Source: Sipunculus nudus (taxonomy: Eukaryota > Annelida > Sipuncula > Golfingiida > Sipunculidae). From it: a DNA stretch of 64,000 bases. Both the position numbers and the translations under genes were made by a program. The stretch is taken from NCBI GenBank assembly GCA_026874595.1, contig CM049308.1, positions 46,259,327-46,323,326 on the forward strand, given 5' to 3'. The notes under the pieces were generated by a model. The model saw nothing but the letters and a program-made list of their open reading frames with translations. It was not told the DNA's origin and ran no database searches. Positions 46,609 to 56,303 of the stretch are shown one piece after another; the stretch's first letter is position 1, and the number at the start of each line of letters is the position of its first letter.

Positions 46609-47763
46609 GTCTTCATCTCTGCTCCTGACATTCCCTCGACTCGGCCTTGACACGTTGAGAGCTGGCACCACGCAGTCTACACTGTCACCCTATCGGGAAT
46701 TCATGAGTGTCACCCTATCGGAAATTCATGCGACGTGATATATGTGACAACCAACATATAGCTGCTTGTTGCTCGTGTATGTTTAATAATATCCAACTGA
46801 TAAATCATTCAAATTATTTTTTAATGTGTTTGTACGATGTTCGTAAATGGTAAGGTTTTCATTTTTTATTTTGGGACTTTTTTTACACGTTTCAAGACAC
46901 GTATGTCCGAAGGGGTCATGTGATAGCTCGGTGCATGGTGCCTCAGCAAAGGCATTAAAATTGAAGAAACAATAAATAGGATTCTAAAATAATAAACCCA
47001 CGTTAAGAATCGTATCTCCTTCTTGTTTAAAATAATCAAAATACTTAATTCATTTTAATATTTAAAATTTTTTGAAATATCAGACATTTAAAAATTGAAA
47101 AATTTACACCATTTTAGAATATTTTAGTTATGTGCCCAAAATAATATAAAAATAGGTTTCCTATCATTAAACGTGTGAGTTGTATATGGGTTGGGGATGT
47201 TTTCACTCCGTTTGAATTTTGTTTTTAAGTTTTGTTTGTTTTCTGTTTTGATATGTTATATTCTGTTTTAAAACTGTGTATTTGTTGTATAAAAAGTGAT
47301 ATGCAATGTTTTAGCCAATTGTTTCATAACACAAAACAAATTCCATACCAAGTCAGCACACACACATGCATATATATATTATATATTTAAAGGTGTGTTT
47401 AATATGTAATAAGTATGTTATTCTTGTATATAAGATATATCCCAGTAGAGTATATATGTGTATACATGTATATAAGATATATATATATATGTGTGTGTGT
47501 GTGTGTAGATATATACATATAGTTATATGTAGTATGTATATAACAAAATGTCAAATGTATTTGTATATTTTTTTTTTATTTTCATAACAATATTTTATGT
47601 ACAAAAAATTGTTTTAGTAAGAATATGTTATATATGTATATTGTGTGCGTTTGTTGTGTAAATTCATTGTAATGACACGTATAAGTGCCATTCAGGAAAT
47701 ACTAGTATTCAGTCTCTTGAAAATAATGCATTATGATTAGAGCAGTCATGTTCTACACTGCAG
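46609..47763 (+). other. AT-rich spacer with microsatellites
   Basis: A 26-bp tandem pair (TGTCACCCTATCGGGAATTC type) lies at 46,683 and 46,709. Mixed TA/GT microsatellites run from 47,366 to 47,535, including (GT)n near 47,490. No gene seen. Confidence 0.6.
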
Positions 47764-47934
47764 ATTGTGAAGAAGGTTGTTTGCTGTTTAGGGTCATCCG
47801 ATCAATGTGATTTGAAGGACATCATTACAGACGAGAAGGCTGCTGTCCCAAATAACAGCTGCAGCATTGTCCCATCGAATCAAAGAAGTTGCCGTCGAAG
47901 CCTGCATTGGTGTCTTAGCACTCACATATATTAA
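47764..47934 (+). CDS. Possible terminal coding exon (uncertain)
   Basis: A TTCTACACTGCAG acceptor-like sequence precedes 56 open codons ending in TAA at 47,932-47,934. The local base composition is less AT-rich than its flanks and the segment is not part of any repeat seen here. A second frame (from about 47,803 to a TAA near 47,992) is also open and looks equally plausible, reading an alanine-rich amphipathic stretch. I recognise neither peptide, and no upstream exon is visible. Confidence 0.15.
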   Translation: MVKKVVCCLGSSDQCDLKDIITDEKAAVPNNSCSIVPSNQRSCRRSLHWCLSTHIY

Positions 47935-48597
47935 AGATAACAACAAATTACCGAGTCAGTTATAAAGAGAACTCCAAATCTGTTTCAGCAACCTCTCTCC
48001 TCCCTTGTTGTGTTGACTTGCTATATTGCACTCAAAGTTGTTGCACTTGCACCTTCAGATGATACATTGGCATAAGTACCCATGCATACATTTAATCCAA
48101 AATACCTATACAGATACTGATCAACCTTACCAAAGGCAACATAAGGGTTAATTTGTATTATTGCTAAACTATTATAATTTTAAATTATAATTTATTATAA
48201 ATGTACTCTTCTTAGAATTAAATATGTTATCAGAGTATTATAACTGGAATCCAATTCTTAAACTGGATGGTACTAGAAGTACCCCTGAAATCTAGAAAAA
48301 CGGTTTCACATCAGCCCGAACAAAAACAGCAATTATTCTTATTATTTTCCTTGTCAATTTTAATTGGCACAAGTATAGCCTAGCTGAGGCTGTATAACAA
48401 TTAAGCACTTAACTTATAACACTGCCAATATAATATAGATTAATAATACCCATGGGGTGGAGTGTTATATACAGAAATATATGGACAGTGTATTATTATG
48501 TGTGCTTTTTCTATCATGATACATGACTCTTTCATAATTCATTTAAAAATGTGAATTTCATGCTTTGTATCATTTATTGAAATTTATTTTTGAAATA

Positions 48598-48602
<5 letters not shown>

Positions 48603-48632
<30 letters not shown>
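48603..48632 (+). repeat. (CT)n microsatellite
   Basis: About 15 uninterrupted CT dinucleotides. Confidence 0.95.
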
Positions 48633-48636
<4 letters not shown>

Positions 48637-49322
48637 TAAAAGGAAGGAGCGTTAATGTTTTATAATAGACTATAAATTAATCAAAAGTATGAATCATTGT
48701 CCATGATTGATTGGGGGGGGGGGAGACCACTCCCCATCGGGATGGGTGTCTGACGTCTAAATTTCATTTAAGACCAGCCCCTTGTGTGGTACTGCCACAT
48801 AAAAAATCACTTTACGCATAGTAGGCTTTATTTATACTGCTGCTAAACAAAAAGCGCTTATCAATGTCAAAACAACAATTTTGCTTTTCTGATAATGAAG
48901 CACGTATTTGTAAATTATGATAAAAAGAAGGGACCAGCGCTTTATTCTTATGGAAAAACCAAGTTGTTTTTCAGCTGATAAATTTTTGCCGAGTCAAAAC
49001 ATGCCAACACGGCACCATGCAGTCACATTTTTATAGCAACAACAAAATTTGTAGCAAAGCGTCGCGAGCGACATTGAATAAACTCGACCAAGTCAAGAAT
49101 CACTTGAATTTTATCGGCATTTGTACAACTCTACATTTTATTGCTTAATATATTATATAACTGAATCATCTCGTTATTTTGATAATAATCACCAGAATAG
49201 CAGACTCCATACTCGATTTTGAACAGCCTGTCACTTCGTCACTGGAATTTATCAAACCTGTTGGCGTGTTGCCGTGTTGGCTTGCAGCGGCCGCTGTCAC
49301 AAACTGCCTTCTATTTCTAACT

Positions 49323-49375
49323 CAGGGGCGTAGCCAGAGGGGGCGTCGCAGGGGGCCATGCCCCCCCCCCCCCCT
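49323..49375 (+). mobile_element. hAT-like terminal fragment
   Basis: CAGGGGCGTAGCCAGAGGGG, a CATGCCCC motif and a C-run. This is a very common metazoan hAT MITE end. The matching opposite end was not found. Confidence 0.4.
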
Positions 49376-49890
49376 ACCACCACCAAATCCCTGTGTTATC
49401 CTTTACTCTCCGTCCTTCCGGAATTTCTCTCAGTCTAATAATGATTAACATTTTTAAAACACATCCATGAAAATCCATGTCACTGATATCGGCAGATTCG
49501 GGACTTATTTCTACATTTCATTAGGTGTGATCCTGCAGACATATTTGTGGCTCAGCTGACTAAGATCATCTGAGCTATAGCGATGGTCCTGCCGTCCGTC
49601 GGTTAACAGGTAAACTGTATGTAATTGCTGGAGTTAGGAATACAAAATTCAATATACAGTTAGATGTCCTTAAGTTCTCCTACCAAACCCAAAACTGGGT
49701 CAGTGCGACTTTGTTTCCTCGAAAAAAAATAGGAAAATCCTTTGTTTAGAGGTTTTCCAGTAAAAGCCTGCTGTTACACTTCAAGAGTTTCTTTCTTAAA
49801 ACAACAAACGTTTGTTTATATTTGGCATAGATAACCCTCTATCGATTTTCTGTGTACATGCATACAATTAGTCAATACACATAAGCATAA

Positions 49891-51885
49891 CATTGGGGAT
49901 AACATTTTGTAGAAGCGAACGTGAAACTGCGGAATTTAATATAAAGGAGAGAATAGAGAAAATGAAATTACTGTTGAATTCATGGTCTCGTAGATCACTA
50001 ACACTTAAAGGCAAGATTTTAATCACTAAAACTATCGGTTTGTCACAGCTAATGTATTGTATGTCAATGTTTAATATACCAGATTTATATATAAAAGAGG
50101 TACAGCGCATTATCATTTCATTTATATGGAATAGCCGACCACCAAAGATAAAACATAATATGTTGATAAGGACAGGTTATAAAGGGGGTTTAAAGCTTCC
50201 AGACATAGAAATACAAAACAAAGCAATAAAGGTTAGCTGGATTAGCAAAACTTTGGAAAGACCTAATTCGGTGGTAGGAAATTTAGTAAATGTATACCTG
50301 GGGAAGGCTTTTATGACCTTCAAAGATATTTTTCAGAGCCGTTGCCTATTAAATATTCCTCGAGACTTGCCACCCTTTTATGAGAATGTTATTAACACGC
50401 TTAAGAAAATTCGATCTTACGCATTACCGAACAGCTGCAAAGATATCGAAAAAGAGATAATCTGGTATAATACATTTATAACAACAGATAACGGTACAAA
50501 AGGTATATTTTATAAACATTGGTACAAAGCAGGGATTCTGCGTGTCAGAGACTTGATCATGAATGGAGCCATCTTATCAATGGAAGAGTTAAAACAGAAG
50601 TTTAAGATAAATATAAATTTTATTGAATATTATGGTATAGTTAATGCAATACCAAAACATTGGAGAAGTCAGTTATTAACCCAAAGACCTATAACACTAG
50701 ATGGTCAAGACAGCAGAGAAATTAAAAACAAATCAAATAAATGTAAACATATTTATAATATATTGATAAAAACGAAATACGAAGAACCAACAGCTTTTGC
50801 TTACTGGAAACAAAACTACAATATCAGTCTTGAACAATTTGATATATTTATAAGCGAACCACTGAGATATGTGAGTAGTATTAAAACACAAGATTTTCAC
50901 TTTAGATTTATGCATAAAATAATTCCGTACAAGGAGAGACTTCACCATATGAAACTTGTAGAAAATAGTATATGTGACTACTGCAAAACGAATGTTGACA
51001 CCATTGAACACAGATTCTTCTTATGTCCGAAATTGAACTCATTTTGGAATAAATGTGAACGATTATGGGAAAAATATGAAAAAACAAAACTTTCATTATC
51101 ACTCGACACAATCCTGTTTGGGTCTAACGATAAAACGAAATCGACTCATGCTGATAATCTGAATTTTTTTATATTACAAGCTAAAATGTTTATACACAGA
51201 CAAAAATGTTCTGAAAAAGAAATTTTGTTCAGTATTTTCCTTTTTCAAATACGTTCTGAATTAAACTGTATTAAGGTAGCTCTTTACAATACAGGAGATG
51301 AAAAAATATTTAATGAGCGATGGAAACCCCTCTATAATGCAATTATAATACAAAAAGTGAAGATCAATTTGACACCGATCAGATACTTCTAGACAATACC
51401 TACTCCAGTAATTGATGTAACAACAAAATTGAAATGATCTGTGGAAAAATATTTTCGAACTTATGATACTAAAGAATAAGTAGGAAATACATGTTTATTG
51501 ATGTGTATATATGTATGTATATATTTGTTTTGTATATGTATGTAAAGGTATGTGTACGCTTTCATGCATGTTACTATAGCGCATGTTGACAGCCTTTTTA
51601 ATTGATTAATACTGTTTTATTTATCAAGTTTTGTCTTACCTTGGTACAAATTAGAATTTTGTGTCACAAATGAACAAGTTATTTATATATTTACTTAAAA
51701 CATATTACAGTATATACTTTACAAATTATCACAGTATATACTTATCTACATCCTTATTCTTGTTCTGTCTATGTAATCAATTAAGCGTCACCTTTTCCAA
51801 TAAAACTCGACGTCGATGATGAAATATAATACATGTGACAACTTAAACCAGCCTGAGACGTCAAAAAGAAAAGAAAAAAAAAAAA
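49891..51885 (+). mobile_element. 5'-truncated L1-like LINE insertion with target duplication
   Basis: It is flanked by AAGCATAA (49,883-49,890) and again after the A-rich tail (51,882-51,889, overlapping the last As). It consists of the 3' part of a non-LTR pol ORF, about 480 bp of 3' UTR, and a poly(A) tract ending at 51,885. Truncation falls at the LG(I) motif just after the reverse transcriptase palm. The intact remaining frame and clear target duplication suggest a fairly recent insertion. Confidence 0.8.
49893..51392 (+). CDS. LINE pol ORF2 C-terminal fragment (499 codons)
   Basis: C-terminal portion of a non-LTR retrotransposon polymerase. Residues ~1-80 carry the post-palm region: LGITF at the first in-frame TTG, then SLTLKGKILITKTIGLSQL, typical of L1/Tx1-type thumb sequence. 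A long C-terminal domain follows, and a zinc knuckle (CX2CX8HX4C) has ligands C361, C364, H373 and C378. The endonuclease and catalytic palm (FADD-type) are absent because of 5' truncation, so the product cannot be active. The listed start is a TTG, not a real start; the frame runs in from the lost 5' part. No internal stops or frameshifts over 1.5 kb. Confidence 0.85.
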   Translation: MGITFCRSERETAEFNIKERIEKMKLLLNSWSRRSLTLKGKILITKTIGLSQLMYCMSMFNIPDLYIKEVQRIIISFIWNSRPPKIKHNMLIRTGYKGGLKLPDIEIQNKAIKVSWISKTLERPNSVVGNLVNVYLGKAFMTFKDIFQSRCLLNIPRDLPPFYENVINTLKKIRSYALPNSCKDIEKEIIWYNTFITTDNGTKGIFYKHWYKAGILRVRDLIMNGAILSMEELKQKFKININFIEYYGIVNAIPKHWRSQLLTQRPITLDGQDSREIKNKSNKCKHIYNILIKTKYEEPTAFAYWKQNYNISLEQFDIFISEPLRYVSSIKTQDFHFRFMHKIIPYKERLHHMKLVENSICDYCKTNVDTIEHRFFLCPKLNSFWNKCERLWEKYEKTKLSLSLDTILFGSNDKTKSTHADNLNFFILQAKMFIHRQKCSEKEILFSIFLFQIRSELNCIKVALYNTGDEKIFNERWKPLYNAIIIQKVKINLTPIRYF

Positions 51886-52687
51886 GCATAATTTTTAGAA
51901 GTTTTGAATGGGAACATAATGTACCTTGTCAAAACATCAGGAAATATATTTTCTCAATAAACAAGGAAACTGTTAAAGCTTAAAGCTTTTTTTCAAGGAT
52001 AAAAGTTTATCTAATCAAACTTTAATCGTATGCCAGAATTTAGATCAGATTTTATTTTCAAATTATTAGCATAAATATAATACTAGTAACACCACCTTAA
52101 ATTTTCTCCAAATTTGACCATGGACATTTTTTCCCCTGTAAGAACTGATCATTTACTGTTCACAGAAAAAACATGATTTATTCTATTGAAAACTGAAATA
52201 ACCTCTTCAAATACAGTAGCTTTCATTCAAGTTTTCAGACACCATTTGTAGTACAGTTTATATCAAGTCAACCCAGCCCGATGGTGTGCAGTGAGTGTCG
52301 GAGCCCTCACCTAGTCACCTGTATTGGAACTTACTTCAGTCAACGCAGCTAGCTCCCGTTGCTCAGCAGAGCAAGGCTTCCCCTACAGCCCTCCCCCCTC
52401 TCCATGGAGATATAAGTTATATTATATGTTATAATTTTCTGTAAATATTTCATATGCAACAGAGTATCTCGAAAACCCTAACTGCATGGTTTTTCCATGG
52501 AAGTCATGTCATAGTATTAGTTTGGCAATCATATATTTAGTATTCGATTATCACCAAAAACAGGATCATTTTCTCTTAATTTTGGTAATAATAATACATA
52601 AACACAATAACAATGGGAATAAGTATATTCTGAATTTGCTGAAATTTTACAAAATGTACCTGAACGCCGTGACGCATGGGTCCCCTT

Positions 52688-52971
52688 TTTTTGGTTTATT
52701 CATCTTTTGCAACTGATATTTCTAATTGGAATTAAACATCAGTAAATTGTGAGGAATTATTGTAAGGTGACATATAGGTAGCCGTGGGAGTGGTGTGTCT
52801 ATTTCGTTGAGCACAACACGACAAAATTTAAGTTTTATAGACCAATTTATTTCCGATTGTCCATCTCAGCCTCATCTTGCTGTACAGTTCATATTATTTC
52901 CTCCATATTTGGCCTATTTAAATGAACGATCACAGAAAATGTCCACAGAATTGTTCCGTTGTTAATATATA
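52688..52971 (+). other. AT-rich spacer
   Basis: No gene or recognisable repeat seen between the LINE-split element and the inverted-repeat element. Confidence 0.5.
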
Positions 52972-54317
52972 TACCGTAGATTCAGATAATATCGTGGGCT
53001 TAAAATTTCGTGGTTTTTGTAGAAAAAAACATATCCTGGGGTATTTGAATTCGTGGAAAGACAAAGAAAATTTTAGGAAATTATGTTTATTAATACCTCC
53101 ATGTGCGCAAGTAAGACGAGCCCGATGTACACAGTTGGTTCGGCTTTGATGCTTATCACACGGTGCGCCTGTATACCGCGGTCAGTGTTGATCAAACATG
53201 CTCCGCCCGACCCGAGCCTAACAAAGAATTAATCAGCCGTGACCGGCACGTGCCGGGCGATACATCGGCTGTTAGTTGTAACAACCGATACATCGGCTAA
53301 AAGTTATAACACCCGATCACACCACGTTCACAGAAAACGTAAACAATTACTTGACCCGAGAAAAAAATGAAACGGGACCGTCCACATGAAGGTTTTTAAC
53401 TTTTTTTTTAATCTAGTGGATAGTCACATGTGGCGCCTATAAATCCATGACAGGGCGGTGAGACGAGACACGGTTCGTTCAGCATTCATCATGTCAGCTA
53501 TATTTGGAGATTATAAAGAAATAATTTGCCCAATAGTATTCTCTGGCGCTTACTTACGCTAACATATATGTACAACTATCGGCAGTATTCGGAAGAAGTA
53601 CCGCCTGCATGTATTATTAATGGCTCACTGTTATGCACGCAACTGTTGTCGCAATAATCGGAATAAGTTCTCTTTCGCGTCCCACGGTAATGCAAACGAG
53701 TTTACAGGGCCCTTGTCTTTTAGGCCAATAGGTAGCGTGGTTCTCGTTTAATCTCTATTGAAAGAAGGTTGAAAAGGCCGGTTCGGAAAAAGCCGTGCCT
53801 CGGTAGCTGTGGTTACGAACATTGGAACTTGTGTACCGTTCTTGGCGTATAAGAACTAACGCTTTGCGCGACAGAAATGTGGTATTGTTCTTGAATTTTT
53901 TTCACCCGAAATGTTGATAAGAGGAAATGTGGGGTTATGTTTTCAGTTTAAATTATACTTTGATATTTTTTATTGTAAAGATATCATGGGGCCGTGTTTG
54001 TACGATATTAGGGGAAATAATTTAATTGACAAAAGAATATTTATAAATCCCGTATTTTATAGTAATTTACGAAAAGCAATTCAGTGCATTTAATAAATGT
54101 AAAAAAAAAATCATAAAATAGTAATAAACAATTTTTGTATCTTATTGAAAATTCAGCCAGCGGTAACAATTATATATATAAAGTCGACCACCAGCTGCTG
54201 TTAAGTTACCGTATATCCTCTGACCATGTGATTTTTTTATCGTTGGAATCATGAATTCGTTGATTATCTTGATCCACGAAAACCACGAAAATAAAATCCC
54301 AACTAATATTTCTGAAT

Positions 54318-54325
<8 letters not shown>
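52972..54325. mobile_element. Element bounded by ~50-bp inverted repeats (TACYGTAGATTCAG ends)
   Basis: The left end reads TACCGTAGATTCAG, then GTGGGCTTAAAATTTCGTGG. The right end, read on the other strand, is TACTGTAGATTCAG, then GTTGGGATTTTATTTTCGTGG. Both continue to a GAATTCRTG motif, and both ends abut TATATA. The interior (1.25 kb) has no transposase. It contains two CGATACATCGGCT copies (about 53,259 and 53,287), a TATA-like box at 53,437 and a segment near 53,580 related to 63,158. It could instead be two separate ends in inverted orientation. Confidence 0.5.

Positions 54326-54373
<48 letters not shown>
54322..54373 (+). repeat. (TA)n microsatellite
   Basis: About 25 TA dinucleotides extending directly from the inverted-repeat terminus, suggesting insertion into or expansion of a TA target. 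Confidence 0.95.
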
Positions 54374-54375
<2 letters not shown>

Positions 54376-54540
54376 ACCTCACAGGCTGCTTCTGAAAGAA
54401 GCCTGTGATAATTCTTCTAGAAAAAAAAAACATATATCGAACCGCCGCCTTCTCGGTCCCCCATCCTCTAACGTCTACCCACACTGCGCAGACTCGGACT
54501 CTCAAGAACTTCGGGCTTCGGCAAGATAAGGGAACCCACA

Positions 54541-54637
54541 ATTTTAGCTCAGTTGACGTCTGCATAACTATTAGCTGATAAGTAACCCGGTATATATGTG
54601 CTGTAGTTATGGTTAGTCCGTCCGTCCGTTAATTCCG
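54541..54637 (+). repeat. Short AGCTCAG-type head fragment
   Basis: TTTTAGCTCAGTTGACGTCT is followed by AGTCCGTCCGTCCGTTAATT, the usual head order of AGCTCAG elements. It breaks off exactly where the LTR candidate begins, as if the retroelement had inserted there. Confidence 0.35.
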
Positions 54638-55053
54638 TGTTAAGAGAATTTGGTACCAGGCTACACTTGTCAAGTAGTTCGGTGCTTCCAACAGTGCCCA
54701 AACAGAAGAGATCCGTTTTGAGTAGAAACGACCTCTGGCGGAAGGGTGACGTCTACCCTGACGTCATCGAGCGTGCGCACGACATGACGTCACAGACACG
54801 CGCGACGTCGTGCCATAATATAGACAAGAAATATTTTAACAAGTTTGTGACGACGTGTCGATCGACTGTACAGTATTTTAAATATTCGGCGACATAGTCA
54901 TGCGGACACTAATAATTAAACAATAACATTAAACATATTCACTATAAGTACAGGGCGCAAGGCAATCAGAAAACTATGTCAAGATGGATACAAGCATATT
55001 ACTTATGGAGCAACCACATGATTGCCTTTCGAATCATATTCCTGTTACATTCA
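54638..55053 (-). repeat. Candidate 3' LTR (416 bp)
   Basis: On the minus strand it begins TGAATGTAACAGG directly after a polypurine tract and ends ...CTCTTAACA, so TG...CA ends are present. Two perfect TGACGTCA sites (54,759-54,766 and 54,785-54,792) and a TGACGTC at 54,747 lie in it, as in many LTR promoters. The far boundary is inferred from the CA and from the break in the AGCTCAG fragment; the partner LTR was not found. Confidence 0.45.
54759..54792. promoter_or_regulatory. Two perfect CRE palindromes TGACGTCA
   Basis: Located 18 bp apart in the LTR candidate, each a full CREB/ATF consensus palindrome, with a third partial TGACGTC at 54,747-54,753. In a CpG-rich ~70-bp stretch unlike the AT-rich surroundings. 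Confidence 0.45.
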
Positions 55054-55063
55054 CCCCCCTCTT
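55054..55063 (-). other. Polypurine tract
   Basis: AAGAGGGGGG on the minus strand immediately before the TG of the LTR candidate and about 270 bp after the end of pol. This is the plus-strand primer site expected for an LTR element. Confidence 0.55.
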
Positions 55064-55333
55064 AGAAATGTCGACCTCGACATTAAGAAACTTTATCATG
55101 ATGGTTATAATCAATATATACTGCCACTCCTATGACAGTAAATATTAGGTGCATGAGCAATGTTCCGCAAACATTTAAAGCTACACAATGGATTAAATGT
55201 TCAGTCAAATGACTGAACTTGGAAAAAAAGGTTTTCATCACATATTTACATTGTTAACTCCCGATTTTTTTTTCCTTTTCAGCTACAATATATACATGTG
55301 GATATGATATTCACTAAAAACTTTGTACATACG

Positions 55334-56040
55334 TTACACATAGATAATGGTATCAATAACTGCATCTGGTGGGATCCAGTCTCCCGACGCTAACCAAGCT
55401 GGAGGTTTGCGTGTACATGTGGACCGTCTGGGAGCAACACCTCAGTACTTTCTTCAGTATCGTCATCTTATGTACATTATTGTGGTACGTATTCCGGCGA
55501 TAATCGATCTATATCAATATGATCATTTGACGATGCCCGAGGTTGCGTGTCGCTCTGCTCATCTGACTGTGTTGCTTCTGTCAGAGGTGAGGCCTCTGAA
55601 TTGTGGTCATGATGTACATTAGAAGACTCTGTGTTACTTCTGGTTTGACGTATATTTCCTTCAGTCAGCAAATTTTGGTATTCCTCTGCAAGGCTATTTG
55701 AATCAGATTCTGGCGGTATCTCTTCCAGATGTTGAATCTGGACATCAGGGTCAATGACGGGTTTTCGCAAAATCATATGCGTGAAAACGCTCGCGTCGTT
55801 GTTTTCCGGGTATGTGTTGTCTGTGTCTACTACTAGGGTTGCTGGTTTCCGTTTATTTAAAGGTGGCCATTTGTATCTTGTGTTTTTGGTGAAATTTCGA
55901 GTGGTAACGATCCAATCGGCAGTAGTAAATTTCGATGAAGGGTCCTGATTTGTCCTTTCTGGTTCTTTCTGTGTACCTTGTAAACAGGTATATTTGTATT
56001 TGGTTGTTCAATGACTTTGTATGGCTCCTTTTCCCATATA
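55334..56040 (-). pseudogene. Ty3/gypsy integrase C-terminal tail (frameshifted)
   Basis: The reading frame continues from the integrase through a KWPPLNKRK-containing basic segment and an acidic, serine-rich stretch (to a stop at 55,477). After a frameshift, a short RKPPAWLASGDWIPPDAV-type terminal motif typical of gypsy pol ends stops at 55,334. A stop and frameshift separate it from the preceding fragment at about 56,041. No catalytic residues lie here. Confidence 0.6.
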
Positions 56041-56303
56041 TCATTCAGTTTTTGTTTTCCAAAGCTTTCTGATTAAAACACGGTCTTCTCTCTGAAGCAC
56101 TGCTCCTCTGACTTTCCGGTTGTACAGATCTCGTCTGGTTTTGTTTGTTTTTCGAGTATTCTCTTGTACCATTCTATAAGCACCCACTAATTTGGATTGT
56201 AGGGAAGACACATATTGACTGTGGTTACCTGAAACCTCTTCTTCACTGTCCAGTCCAAACAGTACATCAACTGGCAGCCTTGGCTGTCGCCAATACATAA
56301 AGA
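56041..56303 (-). pseudogene. Ty3/gypsy integrase fragment downstream of the insertion
   Basis: Starts with MYWRQPRLPVD, the conserved segment that follows the integrase core in gypsy elements, then a basic helical stretch (TRRDLYNRKVRG) and DRVLIRKL. It is the direct continuation of the fragment ending at about 58,012; 1.7 kb of unrelated sequence separates them. It terminates early by frameshift near 56,041. Confidence 0.75.

Larger units (their letters stand above)
47935..49545 (+). other. AT-rich intergenic sequence
   Basis: (CT)n at 48,603-48,632, a G-run at about 48,713-48,724, and a hAT-like CAGGGGCGTAGCCAGAGG end at 49,323 followed by a C-run at 49,362. No gene seen. Confidence 0.6.
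49546..52687 (+). mobile_element. AGCTCAG-type element split by a LINE insertion
   Basis: The head GGCTCAGCTGACTAAGATCA with a matching CTGAGCTATAGCGATGG, then CCGTCCGTCGGTTAACAG, a GTTAGATGTCC motif and an ACCCAAAACTGGGTC motif, resembles the element at 56.3-58.0 kb. After the LINE (49,891-51,885) the sequence continues to a degraded tail CGTGACGCATGGGTCCCCTT at 52,669-52,687. The far half is assigned only by this tail, so the outer boundary is tentative. Confidence 0.35.

Noticed and set aside
46264-46671. 135-codon minus-strand frame with proline runs
   Set aside because: Created by G-runs in hAT-like fragments and the transposon end.
49868-51111. Minus-strand frames antisense to the LINE
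   Set aside because: Shadows of the LINE pol frame.
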